Part shown: positions 18,938 through 27,971 of the stretch, one piece after another
Layout: the number at the start of each line of letters is the position of its first letter
Numbering within the stretch: the first letter of the stretch is position 1
Source of the DNA: Flavobacteriales bacterium
GTDB lineage: Bacteria; Bacteroidota; Bacteroidia; Flavobacteriales_F; PHOS-HE28
Length of the DNA stretch: 64,000 nucleotides
Assembly (NCBI GenBank): GCA_016705545.1
Contig: JADIYA010000018.1
Span: 35,879-99,878, forward strand
Direction of reading: 5' to 3'
Notes under the pieces: generated by a model
Databases searched by the model: none
What the model was told of the DNA's origin: nothing
Seen by the model: the letters and a program-made list of their open reading frames with translations, nothing else
Translations under genes and position numbers: made by a program

Positions 18938-19446
18938 ACGCGGGCATGATTCAATCGTGGGCATCACGCGCCGGTACGGCGGTCTCCAACCTGGTCATCC
19001 CGAAGAAACGCGCGTTGATGAGCCTGTTCTGGCTTGGCCTCGCCTCACTGCTCGGGGCTGCCCGTGAATTCGTGGCCACCAACATCAATTTCCAGATTGA
19101 CTTCCTCTCGAACAGCCGCGAGCGGAACTACGCGCATTCGGTGTTCCGTGACTGGGCGCAAGGCTGGGACCTCGCCGACGCCCAACGCGCGAAGTGGCTG
19201 GCTGCTGGCGCCTTCATGGTTTCCATGGCCGTGCTCACTGCGGCCATGGCGCGCACGCGATTCGGCGATCACCGCTACGCGGTGCCCGTCATGGTCTTTT
19301 TCGCTGCGCTTGGCGCATGCGCTGGCATCTGTTACTGGGCCAACCCGGCGCTGCTCAGGCCCGTTGCCATCGCCATCCTTCATGCCCTGCAATACCCCGT
19401 GCCGGTGCTCTTGGTCTGGGTGCTGAGTTGGGTCCGCATGCGCTGA
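18934..19446 (+). CDS. Exosortase-associated membrane protein
   Basis: Membrane protein of about 170 residues encoded directly after the exosortase (ATGA overlap at 18934-18937). Hydrophobic helices are seen at ALMSLFWLGLASLLGAA, AAGAFMVSMAVLTAAMA, VPVMVFFAALGACAGI and the C-terminal YPVPVLLVWVLSWV. Between the first two lies a soluble stretch with NSRERNYAHSVFRDWAQGW. I recognise no catalytic motif. Position and coupling suggest it is a partner of the exosortase, matching the XrtX-associated membrane proteins described for Bacteroidota; that match is from memory of the family context and should be treated as probable only. Confidence 0.6.
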   Translation: MNAGMIQSWASRAGTAVSNLVIPKKRALMSLFWLGLASLLGAAREFVATNINFQIDFLSNSRERNYAHSVFRDWAQGWDLADAQRAKWLAAGAFMVSMAVLTAAMARTRFGDHRYAVPVMVFFAALGACAGICYWANPALLRPVAIAILHALQYPVPVLLVWVLSWVRMR

Positions 19447-19510
19447 ACGTGCTCCCGCGATGGGGTTCACGCCTGGAGGCGAATACCTTCGCGCGCCGCG
19501 CTCAACGCCC

Positions 19511-20155
19511 ATGATCAAGCCCCTGCCCACTATCCTCGTCATCTGGAACATCGCGCTGACCGCCCTTTGCGGCTGGCTCATGATGCGCCAACCTACCAGC
19601 CCCGATGCGATTGCCGAGGCAGTCCATGATCCCTCTGTCGCCCCAGCACCCTCAATGGCCGACAGCGCCGGGCTGAACCGCGCGCGCATCGCCTTCTTCC
19701 GCATGGACAGCCTGCGCCTCGGCTATGAGCTGATCAAGGAGAAGGACCAGCGCTACATCACCGAAGGCCGACGGCTGGAGGCCGGGCTGCAGGCCGAGCA
19801 GGCCAAGGCGCGCGAGCGGTACCAGCAATTGATGCAGAAGGACCAGACCTACAGCACGAAGGCGGAGGTGGAGCGCGACGAAGCCGAGCTGCGCGGATTG
19901 ATGGAGAAGCTGCAAGGCATGCAGGTCGAAGGCGAAGAGCGGCTGGCCCGCATGGAGGGCGAGATGCTGAAAGAGATCGCCAAAGAACTGGAGGATTACC
20001 TGAAGGAATTCAACGCAGGGGCCGGCCACGACTACATCTTCAGCGTGCAAGGAGGCGGGCAGATCTGGGTGGGCAATGAGGGCCTGGATATCACGCAGCA
20101 GCTGGTCGATGGGCTGAATGCTCGCCATCGCGCGCGCAAGGCCGCCAATAAGTAA
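19511..20155 (+). CDS. OmpH/Skp-like periplasmic chaperone family protein
   Basis: Protein of 214 residues with an N-terminal membrane anchor or signal (TILVIWNIALTALCGWLMM), then RIAFFRMDSLRLGYELI, the usual first strand of OmpH/Skp proteins, followed by a long charged coiled coil (about 75-160) and a short strand DYIFSVQGGGQIWVGNEGLDIT before a final helix. This architecture matches the Bacteroidota OmpH family, which binds unfolded outer-membrane proteins in the periplasm. ATG 19511 is chosen because the earlier in-frame start would add a non-hydrophobic extension. The next gene starts two bases after the stop, so it is co-transcribed. Confidence 0.75.
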   Translation: MIKPLPTILVIWNIALTALCGWLMMRQPTSPDAIAEAVHDPSVAPAPSMADSAGLNRARIAFFRMDSLRLGYELIKEKDQRYITEGRRLEAGLQAEQAKARERYQQLMQKDQTYSTKAEVERDEAELRGLMEKLQGMQVEGEERLARMEGEMLKEIAKELEDYLKEFNAGAGHDYIFSVQGGGQIWVGNEGLDITQQLVDGLNARHRARKAANK

Positions 20156-20157
20156 CG

Positions 20158-20709
20158 ATGATGGACCCGCTCGCACAGCGCAAGCAGGAGAACATCGCGG
20201 GCTATGTGATCGGCATGTGGCAGGTCGAGGACCTCATGCGCGCGCTTGAGCTGGACTTGCAGCAGGTGGAGGACCGATTGATCGCCACTGCTGATGGCGA
20301 CGAGGCGGCCAAGGCAGCCTTGCGCGAATGGTACCGGGAGTTGATCGTCCGCATGCGCGCCGAAGGTCTCGAGCGGATCGGCCACCTGGGCGAGGTTGAA
20401 GAGGTGATGAACGAATTGGAGCACCTTCATGAAGCCCTGCTCGAAGCAATCGAGGATGAGGCCTACCAAGCGCTTTTCGACAAGGCGAAGGCCGGTATCA
20501 CCGCCGTGCAGCAGCACGCGGGCGGCGACCCCGACGGCCCGGTGACCAGCGCGCTCACCGCCGTGTACGGAGTGATGATGCTCCGCTCCCAGGGAAAGGA
20601 GATCAGCCAAGCCACCCTGGCCGACGACCACGCCATCCGCGAACTGCTTGACCGCCTGAGCCTGCACTACCGCCAGATGCGCCGGCTGCCCGGCGTATCA
20701 TTGAATTGA
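20158..20709 (+). CDS. DUF4924 family protein
   Basis: Cytoplasmic helical protein of 183 residues. The N-terminus RKQENIAGYVIGMWQVEDLMRA is very characteristic of the Bacteroidota-specific DUF4924 family, and later blocks such as EVMNELEHLHEALL and GKEISQATLADD fit. No catalytic residues are apparent and the function is unknown. It lies between the OmpH-like gene (two-base gap) and the OstA-like gene (TGATG overlap at 20707-20711), suggesting an envelope-linked operon. Confidence 0.85.
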   Translation: MMDPLAQRKQENIAGYVIGMWQVEDLMRALELDLQQVEDRLIATADGDEAAKAALREWYRELIVRMRAEGLERIGHLGEVEEVMNELEHLHEALLEAIEDEAYQALFDKAKAGITAVQQHAGGDPDGPVTSALTAVYGVMMLRSQGKEISQATLADDHAIRELLDRLSLHYRQMRRLPGVSLN

Positions 20710-22277
20710 TGCGGTCCCCGCTCCCAAAAGCCTCGGCATGCGCATTGAACATGCGCAGCATCATGCGTGCCGCGCTATTCATGCCCGTGGCCATCATTTC
20801 CCCCGCGGTCGCCGCGCAATCAGCGGTGAGCGGAGGAGATGGCCGGGTGGAGATCCTCAATGCCGACGTGTGGCTCTATGACCAGACGGCCAGCGGCGCG
20901 CAACGGCTCCGCGGCAACGTGCGCTTCAAGCATGCCGAAGCGCTGATGCGGTGCGACAGCGCGCTCCTCTTCGCTGATCAGCGCGTGGATGCCTTCGGTC
21001 ACGTGAGCATCGAGCAGGGCGATACGCTCCGCGCCGACGCCGACCTGCTGCGCTACAACGGCCAGCAGCGCGCAGCGCGCCTCGAGGGCAATGTGCGCCT
21101 GCGTGACCGCAGCATGGAGCTCACAGCTCCCGCGCTCGATTACGACCTGCGCGGCAAGCGCGCCGTGTACAGCCAGGGGGGGCGTATCGTGAACCAGGAT
21201 GACGGCAGCGTGCTCACCAGCGGCACCGGCACCTATCTCGCTGATCAACGCCGATTCATCTTCGGCAGCAACGTGCTGCTGGAGCACCCCGATCGCCGCA
21301 TCACCGGCGATACCATGCACTACGCCACGACCACCGGCATCGCGGCCTTCTTCGGGCCCACCGCGATCACGCAAGGCGAGACCGAGATCAGCACCCTCGG
21401 CGGCACATACGATACACGCAACGAACGCGCCCGCTTCAACCGCCGCACCCAGGTGCGCAGCAAGGGCCGGATGATCGAGGGCGACAGCCTGCACTACGAG
21501 CGCGCTGGCGGGATCGGCTGGGCTTGGGGCCATGTGGCCATCACCGACAGCAGCGGCGACCTGCGCGCCTTGGGAAGCGAAGGCCGCTACAGCGAGCGCG
21601 ACGAGCGCAGCATGATCACCGGACAAGCCGAGCTGCAGCTGCGCATGGACGACGATACGCTATTCGTGCATGGCGACACGCTCTTCACCGCGCCTGATGG
21701 CCCGGGCCGACGCATCACCGCGCGCCGGAGCGTGCGCTTCTTCAAGCGCGACCTGCAAGGCGCTTGCGATACCCTGCTCTTCAGCGATGCCGACAGCCTG
21801 ATCCGCATGCATCACCGGCCCGTGCTCTGGAACGGCGCCGACCAGATCACCGGAGATACGATCCGCATCGCCCTCAAGGATGGCAAGGCCCACCGGCTGC
21901 ATGTGCGCGGCAACGGATTCCTGCTCTCGCGCGCCGACAGCAGCCGCTACGATCAAGTGACCGGTACCGTCATGACCGGCTACTTCGTGGAAAATGCGCT
22001 CGACCGCCTCGATGTGGAAGGCAATGCCCGCACGGTTTACTTCACACGTGAAGAAAAAGACGGCGCCGATGAGGTCTTCGGTGTGAACCGCGCTGATTGC
22101 AGCCGGATCCGCGTGCGCCTGAATGAAGGTGCCATCAGCGACGTGATCTTCCTTGACAAGCCCGATGCGGTGCTCTATCCGATTGACAAGGCGCCGACCG
22201 ATGAACTGCTCCTGCAAGGCGCAGTGGACCGCAGCGCTGAACGGCCGGTGGATCGGGCAGGGATCTTCATTCCCTGA
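20709..22277 (+). CDS. OstA-like protein (LptA/LptD N-terminal-like beta-jellyroll)
   Basis: Exported protein of about 520 residues. A hydrophobic signal peptide (IMRAALFMPVAIISPAVAAQ) is followed by repeats of the OstA/LptA fold: DVWLYDQTASGAQRLRGNVR, ARLEGNVRLRDRSMELTAP, RRITGDTMHYATTTGIAAF and GRMIEGDSLHYERAG. Such proteins form the periplasmic bridge that carries lipopolysaccharide to LptD, or act in LptD assembly. The ATG at 20709 overlaps the upstream stop. The gene converges on a minus-strand gene with the two stop codons directly adjacent (TGATCA at 22275-22280), leaving no intergenic space. An LptD-like gene lies at 31588-34146. Confidence 0.8.
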   Translation: MRSPLPKASACALNMRSIMRAALFMPVAIISPAVAAQSAVSGGDGRVEILNADVWLYDQTASGAQRLRGNVRFKHAEALMRCDSALLFADQRVDAFGHVSIEQGDTLRADADLLRYNGQQRAARLEGNVRLRDRSMELTAPALDYDLRGKRAVYSQGGRIVNQDDGSVLTSGTGTYLADQRRFIFGSNVLLEHPDRRITGDTMHYATTTGIAAFFGPTAITQGETEISTLGGTYDTRNERARFNRRTQVRSKGRMIEGDSLHYERAGGIGWAWGHVAITDSSGDLRALGSEGRYSERDERSMITGQAELQLRMDDDTLFVHGDTLFTAPDGPGRRITARRSVRFFKRDLQGACDTLLFSDADSLIRMHHRPVLWNGADQITGDTIRIALKDGKAHRLHVRGNGFLLSRADSSRYDQVTGTVMTGYFVENALDRLDVEGNARTVYFTREEKDGADEVFGVNRADCSRIRVRLNEGAISDVIFLDKPDAVLYPIDKAPTDELLLQGAVDRSAERPVDRAGIFIP

Positions 22278-24452
22278 TCAAGGCATCCCGAACATGCGGC
22301 GCACCTTCTCATCGAGGACCGCCTCGGTGATGATGGCGCTCTGCTCGTCCGCCTGCTCATCACGCGCATTCGCTTCAAGCACGTTGGTGTAGCGCACCAG
22401 TCGTGCCCCGCCGTAGATCGGCTTCTTGCGATAAGCCGCGAAGGCGACACCGTTGCCGGTGAACCGATTGCCCGAAGCGAAGGCGACGCTGAGGTCCTTG
22501 GAGACAAGCGCCGCGGCATTCCCATCGAAGCGCGAATCCATAGCCAACACCTGGCTCGCTTCGCCCACACTGATGCCCTTATCCTTCAAATTCGAGAATG
22601 TGCAGCCGGTCACGAGGATGCGCGAAGCGCTCACATCGAGGCCATCGCCGTTCGCATCCGCGAGGCCGTTGCGGAAGACCGAGCGATCAATGGCACCTGT
22701 GCAGCGGTCCAAGTCCAGCAGATCAGCGTGACCGTTCTCGAAGATGCAATCGCGCAGTTGCACCTCGCCGCCCTTGATGTTCATGAGATCCTCGCCGTGC
22801 GACCCGCTGATCACGCAATCCCGCATGATGGTCCGCGCGGCGCCGTGGATGGCGAGCATGCCGCTGGCGTACACGCCGTTGAGCCTGCCCTCGCTCCCGC
22901 CGCTCATCTGCAAGCCCTCGATGCGCACATCGGTGGTGCCGTCGCCTACGACAGCGAAACTGCCGAAGGGCGCTCCATCATCCGCTGCCCGGATGAAGAC
23001 CGGATTGCGCTTGGTGCCGCGCACATGCAAAGGACCTTGGATCATCACGCTCGCTCCAGCAGCGATCTCGATCCGCGCGCCTGGCTCCATCACCACGGCA
23101 TGGCCGTACGGCACGGTTAGGTCGCTGGAGATGAGGTATCGTCCACGCGGGAACACCAGTGTATCACCGCGCACGAATGCCTTTGTGCGCTCAGCGAACC
23201 CCGCGAGGATGGCCGCATCGTCATCGCCGGGCCAATAGCCAGTGGTCTCCAATCCAAGGCTAAGTGACGCATCGCCCGCATGCCGGGCCAAGGAGGCTTC
23301 GAGCCCTTTGATGGGGTCGGCGGCGAGCATCGCGGATCCCAGCAATTCCTCCTGAATCTGTTTCATGCGCGCCTGCGCTACGGCCAGCGCTTGGCCTTCA
23401 GCCAGGATGGGCAGCCATGCCCGATCGATCGCGGCGAAGCGCTCGCGCACGCGCCAGGCCTCATCACTCAGCTCCGACCAACGCTCGCGAACGTACTGGC
23501 GGATCGTGCCATCCACTATCGCCAAGGTGAGTGGATCGCTCATGCGGAACGGGACGGCGGTCCGTGCAACCGGGTTCGCACGGCTCCGTCGGTACAAGGG
23601 CACCAAACGTCCGCGTGACCAATCGTAAGCCATCACATGCGCATGATCGAAGGCCGATGGCCCATGCTCGATCCAAGCCATGACCAAGAGCGCACCAGCG
23701 GCGCGCGCATCGACCAGGTAAGGAAGCAGATCCGTGCGGCCAGCGGCGAGCTCACCGTATGCCCGTGCAAGCACAGGCGTGAGATCGGTCATCGCCAGCG
23801 AATCATCATCGAAATCAGGGAAAAGGTGGTCAGGACGTGAAGCGTCGTGGCCGAACTCCGCAAGGGCAGCGCCCGGAAGCCCGCGCTTCTCCAGGAAGTC
23901 GTCGTCGATGCGTTCCTCTTTCAGGAAGAGCCCTTGGTCCTTGCCGCAGGCGATGATGCGCACGAAGCTCACCTCCGGGGTGATCAGCCCCAATTCATCC
24001 GCAAGGATCTCGAGGTACTTGGCGCGCAGGCTTGACACACGTGCTGGAGACAGCACGATATGCCGCTGCGAACGGAACGGCTCTGAACGCTTGAACTTGA
24101 TGACGAAACCGCCGGGCTCCGTTCGCAAGCGGCGCACCTCGACCGAATCGCCAAAGCCTTCCGCCTCGAACCAGTGCGTGTTCCATCCGGGTCCGCGCTC
24201 TTCCATAAGGCACGCCTCGGGCGCGCTGGAAATCAAGTAGCGCTCAGCTGTGCCGGAAGCCGTATCAGAGCGCCAATCGAGCAGGGCTGCGTAGCCATCG
24301 ACCTCATGATGCTCGATGCCTAAGGGCCAATCGCCCGCAAGCCGGTCGGTATCCACGAAGCGGAACCCGACGAAGAGCAGCATGGCCACCATCGCCACGG
24401 CCATGAGCCAGGCCCGCGCACCGATCAATCGATGCCTAGCGGACCGGCTCAT
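22278..24452 (-). CDS. CotH-like pseudokinase with C-terminal parallel beta-helix
   Basis: About 724 residues: an N-terminal membrane anchor (ARAWLMAVAMVAMLLFVGF), a region resembling the neighbouring CotH kinase (FVIKFKRSEPF, YLEILADELGLITPEVSFV, GLFLKEERIDDDF), and from about residue 430 a right-handed parallel beta-helix (GHAVVMEPGARIEIAAGASV, IHGAARTIMRDCVISGSHG, LVTGCTFSNLKDKGIS). At the position where CotH has PVLWDALML, this protein reads LVPLYRRSR, so the metal-binding aspartate appears lost and it may be catalytically dead. ATG 24452 lies within the end of the upstream CotH gene (17-base overlap). Possible role: anchored scaffold for a CotH substrate. The domain division is clear; the pseudokinase call is by manual alignment. 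Confidence 0.65.
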   Translation of the reverse strand: MSRSARHRLIGARAWLMAVAMVAMLLFVGFRFVDTDRLAGDWPLGIEHHEVDGYAALLDWRSDTASGTAERYLISSAPEACLMEERGPGWNTHWFEAEGFGDSVEVRRLRTEPGGFVIKFKRSEPFRSQRHIVLSPARVSSLRAKYLEILADELGLITPEVSFVRIIACGKDQGLFLKEERIDDDFLEKRGLPGAALAEFGHDASRPDHLFPDFDDDSLAMTDLTPVLARAYGELAAGRTDLLPYLVDARAAGALLVMAWIEHGPSAFDHAHVMAYDWSRGRLVPLYRRSRANPVARTAVPFRMSDPLTLAIVDGTIRQYVRERWSELSDEAWRVRERFAAIDRAWLPILAEGQALAVAQARMKQIQEELLGSAMLAADPIKGLEASLARHAGDASLSLGLETTGYWPGDDDAAILAGFAERTKAFVRGDTLVFPRGRYLISSDLTVPYGHAVVMEPGARIEIAAGASVMIQGPLHVRGTKRNPVFIRAADDGAPFGSFAVVGDGTTDVRIEGLQMSGGSEGRLNGVYASGMLAIHGAARTIMRDCVISGSHGEDLMNIKGGEVQLRDCIFENGHADLLDLDRCTGAIDRSVFRNGLADANGDGLDVSASRILVTGCTFSNLKDKGISVGEASQVLAMDSRFDGNAAALVSKDLSVAFASGNRFTGNGVAFAAYRKKPIYGGARLVRYTNVLEANARDEQADEQSAIITEAVLDEKVRRMFGMP

Positions 24453-26031
24453 CGGTGATGGCATTGGTGAGCATGAGCGACGCAGGGATGGATCCGCCGA
24501 AATCGATGGTGGCATCGAGCGGCGCAACAACGAGAACTTGTTTGTCGGCGAGCGGATGATCCTTGCCGCCCTGCTTCGCGACCAGCTCCCGGTGCAGCAC
24601 GATGGTCCATCCATTCGCGAACGGTTCTGCCTGCACCGCCTCTCCGTTCACCAGCACTTGCTGCGGCGCATCCGTCCAATGCAAGCGGATCGGGGCCTCG
24701 GTTTCCGAGCGGATGCGCAGCGCTGCCCTGCGATCGACAACCGCCTCGGCACGCTCCATCCGATTCAGCGCCTGTTCCCAATGCGCAGCGGCTCCATCGC
24801 GCAAGCCGGCCAATGATCCGATCACATGCAGCACGGAGACGCGGTGCACATCCTCTGGCTCCAAGGTGACGTTCCCGAACTTGTTGCGATCGGCCAGTAC
24901 TGAGGGCCGGATGCGCTCAACGACGGCATCGAGATGGCGGTTGAACCCGCCTTCGCGATGCAAGCGCTGCATGGCGTCGCGCGCATAACGATCCCGCTGA
25001 AGCCGCCACTCCGGTATGCGCATGATCCACCAGCTCATCGCATCATTCACGTAGTAAAGAGGCTCGCCGGGCGGCGCGAAGAGCATGAGCGCATCCCAGA
25101 GCACGGGATAGTAGCGGCCGCTGCGCGGATTCAGCACGAGCCATTGGTTGTGGTACTGATCGACATGGGTGGTGTTGATCACCAGCAACGCGGCTTCATA
25201 GCGCAGCCATGCATCCACATCGAGGAGCGCGGCGATGCTGTCCCGGTGCGCGGCCATGGGCAGGGTGTCCTTCCGCAGCGCGGCAATGAGCCGAAGGAGC
25301 TTGGCACGCGCGATCGTGCTATCGGCCTTACTGCTGTACTCCCAGCGCGCCGCATCGGCCCAGAGCGTGCGGCCCTTGGAGAGGGTCCTCCCGTTGATCG
25401 GTGGGAAATCGCCCTTGTACACGGGCACCTGCTCCGGCCAGATATGACGATTGCGCTCGAAGTCGCCATCGACCTGCTCATAGAGCTCCATCACGCCGAT
25501 GTCCTGGCCATTGATGCGCGCGAAGACCATCTCATCCATCGGGACCGGAACGCCCATGCTGCCCGCCACCCACGCGGCCATGTGGTTGTTCACCAGGTTG
25601 TGCGCCTTGGGATTGATCACGTTCACGCGGCGGTAAGGCGCCCACGGGTTGCTGCGCTTCATGCTCAGGCGGAACGACTTCTTGCCGCCGAGGAAATGAG
25701 ATGGCGTGTACATCCCGCGATAGCGGTAGCGCACCTTGTGCTCCACCCCGTTGTCGATCAGTCGGGCCTTCACATTGGTGCCACCGCTCCAGGGCAGGTC
25801 GGCATTCAGGCTATCGAGCGCCGCAGGATCGACACGCAGATCGATGATGGGGATGCGGTGCTCTCCGGGCTGTTCCGCGAAGCCATCGACCAGCACGTTC
25901 GCGACAGCAGCACCAGCAATGCGCGCGGCGCGCGATGGGCCTAGCGAGACCGCGAAGCCCAGGACTGAAAGCAGGATCAGCACCGTGAAGCCGATGCGGA
26001 GGATCGCAGCCGGTGAGCTGGGCTTCTTCAT
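24436..26031 (-). CDS. CotH family protein kinase
   Basis: Membrane-anchored CotH-type kinase of 531 residues. After an N-terminal helix (IGFTVLILLSVLGFAVSL) come PIIDLRVDPAALDSLN, the strand VRYRYRGMYTPSHFLGGKKSF with the candidate ATP-binding lysine, YEQVDGDFERN, and the metal-binding end HNQWLVLNPRSGRYYPVLWD. These blocks follow the atypical kinase fold of CotH spore-coat kinases. The C-terminal 100 residues form a beta-sandwich-like part. It overlaps an upstream membrane-protein gene by 4 bases and the downstream beta-helix gene by 17. Targets are likely extracytoplasmic proteins; none can be named. Confidence 0.8.
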   Translation of the reverse strand: MKKPSSPAAILRIGFTVLILLSVLGFAVSLGPSRAARIAGAAVANVLVDGFAEQPGEHRIPIIDLRVDPAALDSLNADLPWSGGTNVKARLIDNGVEHKVRYRYRGMYTPSHFLGGKKSFRLSMKRSNPWAPYRRVNVINPKAHNLVNNHMAAWVAGSMGVPVPMDEMVFARINGQDIGVMELYEQVDGDFERNRHIWPEQVPVYKGDFPPINGRTLSKGRTLWADAARWEYSSKADSTIARAKLLRLIAALRKDTLPMAAHRDSIAALLDVDAWLRYEAALLVINTTHVDQYHNQWLVLNPRSGRYYPVLWDALMLFAPPGEPLYYVNDAMSWWIMRIPEWRLQRDRYARDAMQRLHREGGFNRHLDAVVERIRPSVLADRNKFGNVTLEPEDVHRVSVLHVIGSLAGLRDGAAAHWEQALNRMERAEAVVDRRAALRIRSETEAPIRLHWTDAPQQVLVNGEAVQAEPFANGWTIVLHRELVAKQGGKDHPLADKQVLVVAPLDATIDFGGSIPASLMLTNAITDEPVR

Positions 26032-26435
26032 CGCTGCTGGCGCGCGCTGAAGAGCAGCGCGAGCAGGATCACCAGCCCGAGGGCCAGTGCGCTGAGATTG
26101 CGTCCCATGCCAAGCAGCGCGGAAAAGGCCATGGCCGGAATCCAGAGGCCGCGCGGATGCATGCTGCGGCCCAACAGACCCGCGAGAACGAGCCCTACGG
26201 CGATGATGATCGCGGGGATCAGCTCTTCACGGAATGCGCGAAGGAGCACGACCATGGCCGTGCCCGCCATCAGCAAGGGCACGCTCACCAATGGACCGCG
26301 GTCAGCCGGACGGAAGCCCCGGTTCCAGGCCCAACCCATGAGCGCCAGCGCGGTGAGCAGCACAGTGAACAGCGTGAGCAGCTCCACCCATCCATGGAAG
26401 AGCGCCCCTAACCAGCGATCGGCCTCATTGCGCAT
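26028..26435 (-). CDS. Small multi-pass membrane protein upstream of cotH
   Basis: Protein of 135 residues with about four hydrophobic helices: WVELLTLFTVLLTALALMGWA, LVSVPLLMAGTAMVVLL, LIPAIIIAVGLVLAGLLG and LALGLVILLALLF at the C-terminus. I do not recognise a family. It overlaps the CotH gene start by 4 bases (ATGA), so it is translationally coupled to the kinase and may be its membrane partner. Some CotH operons carry a membrane protein of the DUF4956 type in this position, but I see no sequence evidence that this one belongs to that family. Confidence 0.6.
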   Translation of the reverse strand: MRNEADRWLGALFHGWVELLTLFTVLLTALALMGWAWNRGFRPADRGPLVSVPLLMAGTAMVVLLRAFREELIPAIIIAVGLVLAGLLGRSMHPRGLWIPAMAFSALLGMGRNLSALALGLVILLALLFSARQQR

Positions 26436-26518
26436 GCGTGCCCGACGAAGATGGCGGAGCGGCGTGCGCTGCCATGGGCGATCGCCGCCCTACTTATCAA
26501 ATGACCCTTGGTAGGATC

Positions 26519-27025
26519 TTACAGGAAGCGCTGCATCCAGCTGCTGCGCAAGGGCACGCGGAAGCGCTCGTTCAGGTCAGACACAGTGCCTACGAGATCG
26601 TCGAAGACAACGGTATCGGCGGTGATCGCACCTTCCTTGATCAATTCGGGCAATTCCTGCAAGCGGCAGCTGTGCACCTTGCCATCGCTGCCCTCGAACA
26701 CCACCACCATGCGATCGGTGAGCATGAGGTTGAGGTCGTGCTCGAGCTGCTTGATGAAGCCCACGCTCTTGTCGATGCTGCAGCCGCTGGCGTTGGCCTG
26801 CTCTTCATCGACGGCGATCACGACGAAGCGGTTGTAAAGCACATCGACGCAGGCATCGAGCGGTGCGCCGTGCGCGGCCCACGAATCGGTGAAGGCGGCA
26901 CCGCGCTCGCGGATGAGCTTCTGCTCGGCCTGGCTAAGGTCGCGCGCGGTCTTGTACGCCCACACGCGGGCATGCACAGGCATGGAGTCAACGGTGCGGA
27001 TGGGGGCGTGTGCTTCGGTCGTCAT
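26519..27025 (-). CDS. Conserved Bacteroidota protein, often mislabelled ABC transporter ATPase
   Basis: Cytoplasmic protein of 168 residues. ATG 27025 (MTTEAH) fits better than the longer ORF start, which adds an unlikely basic stretch. The sequence VWAYKTARDLSQAEQKLI, FTDSWAAHGAPLDA, YNRFVVIAVDEEQANASGCSIDKSV and the C-terminal VVFDDLVGTV are the conserved blocks of a small Bacteroidota family. Databases often call it ABC transporter ATPase, yet there is no Walker A or B motif, so that label is not justified. Function unknown. It lies downstream of the Fe-S genes with a 143-base gap. Confidence 0.75.
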   Translation of the reverse strand: MTTEAHAPIRTVDSMPVHARVWAYKTARDLSQAEQKLIRERGAAFTDSWAAHGAPLDACVDVLYNRFVVIAVDEEQANASGCSIDKSVGFIKQLEHDLNLMLTDRMVVVFEGSDGKVHSCRLQELPELIKEGAITADTVVFDDLVGTVSDLNERFRVPLRSSWMQRFL

Positions 27026-27168
27026 CGTTCTTCGGTGTTCGTGGTGCAGACGTTGCTCGAAAGGGCATCCGATGCCTGAGTCGAGGCCAAAGTGATTGAA
27101 ATAAACGCGCCATCGCCCACCGCCGCCCGAACTCATTAACAGTTGTTGGTGGAACAAGCGAGCCGGAC

Positions 27169-27957
27169 CTACAGCTCCCCCGCCTCCGCGATCAGCTCCG
27201 CCACGTCCTTCACCACCACTTCACCCTCTTTGTTGAAGTGCTTCACGCCATCAGTAAGCATGGTGTTGCAGAAGGGGCAGCCCGCAGCGATGATGTCCGG
27301 CTTGGTGCCCAGTGCTTCCTCGCCCCTCTCGTGGTTCACCTCACGCGCGCCGGGCTCTGCTTCTTTGAACATCTGCGCTCCGCCAGCGCCGCAGCACAGG
27401 CCGTTCTGCTTGCTGCGCTTCATCTCCACCAGCGCGGCATCGAGCTTCAGGAGCACTTCGCGCGGGGCCTCGTACTCATTGTTGCCGCGACCGAGGTAGC
27501 AAGGGTCGTGGAAGGTGATGCGCTTGCCGTTGAAGCCGCCGCCTTCCACCTTGATGCGGCCTTCCTTCAGCAGCGCGTTGATGAACTGGGTGTGGTGCAT
27601 CACCTCGTAGCTGCCGCCCAGCGCCGGGTACTCGTTCTTCAGCGTGTTGAAGCAGTGCGGGCAGGCGGTGACGATGCGCTTCACGCCATAGCCGTTCAGC
27701 ACGGTGACGTTCTGCAGCGCCTGCATCTGGAAGAGGAACTCATTGCCCGCGCGACGGGCGGGATCGCCGGTGCAGGTCTCCTCTTGGCCCAGCACAGCGA
27801 ACTTCACCTTGGCCGCATTCAGGATGCGCACGAAGGCCTTGGTGATCTTGCGCGCACGGTCATCGAATGATCCCGCGCAGCCTACCCAGAAAAGCACTTC
27901 GGGCACTTCGCCAGAAGCGGCGAAAGCGGCCATGGTGGGGATGCGCGAGGGTTCCAT
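27169..27957 (-). CDS. CCG-domain Fe-S protein (HdrB-like)
   Basis: Cytoplasmic cysteine-rich redox subunit of about 262 residues. Two CCG-type motifs are visible: TACPHCFNTLKNEYP and GLCCGAGGAQMF, together with VLFWVGCAGSFDDRA, EETCTGDPARRAG, ITFHDPCYLGRGNNEYEAPR and IAAGCPFCNTML. These bind a noncubane iron-sulfur centre as in heterodisulfide reductase subunit B. ATG 27957 is the family-like start (MEPSRIPTMAAF); the first ATG at 27969 sits inside a hairpin-containing spacer. With the membrane Fe-S protein upstream it forms a pair widely conserved in Bacteroidota, probably an electron-transfer module; the physiological partner is not known. Confidence 0.85.
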   Translation of the reverse strand: MEPSRIPTMAAFAASGEVPEVLFWVGCAGSFDDRARKITKAFVRILNAAKVKFAVLGQEETCTGDPARRAGNEFLFQMQALQNVTVLNGYGVKRIVTACPHCFNTLKNEYPALGGSYEVMHHTQFINALLKEGRIKVEGGGFNGKRITFHDPCYLGRGNNEYEAPREVLLKLDAALVEMKRSKQNGLCCGAGGAQMFKEAEPGAREVNHERGEEALGTKPDIIAAGCPFCNTMLTDGVKHFNKEGEVVVKDVAELIAEAGEL

Positions 27958-27971
27958 ATTAAATGGCATGG

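Noticed and set aside
26519..27025. ABC transporter ATPase
   Set aside because: The usual database label for this family, but there is no Walker A or signature motif.
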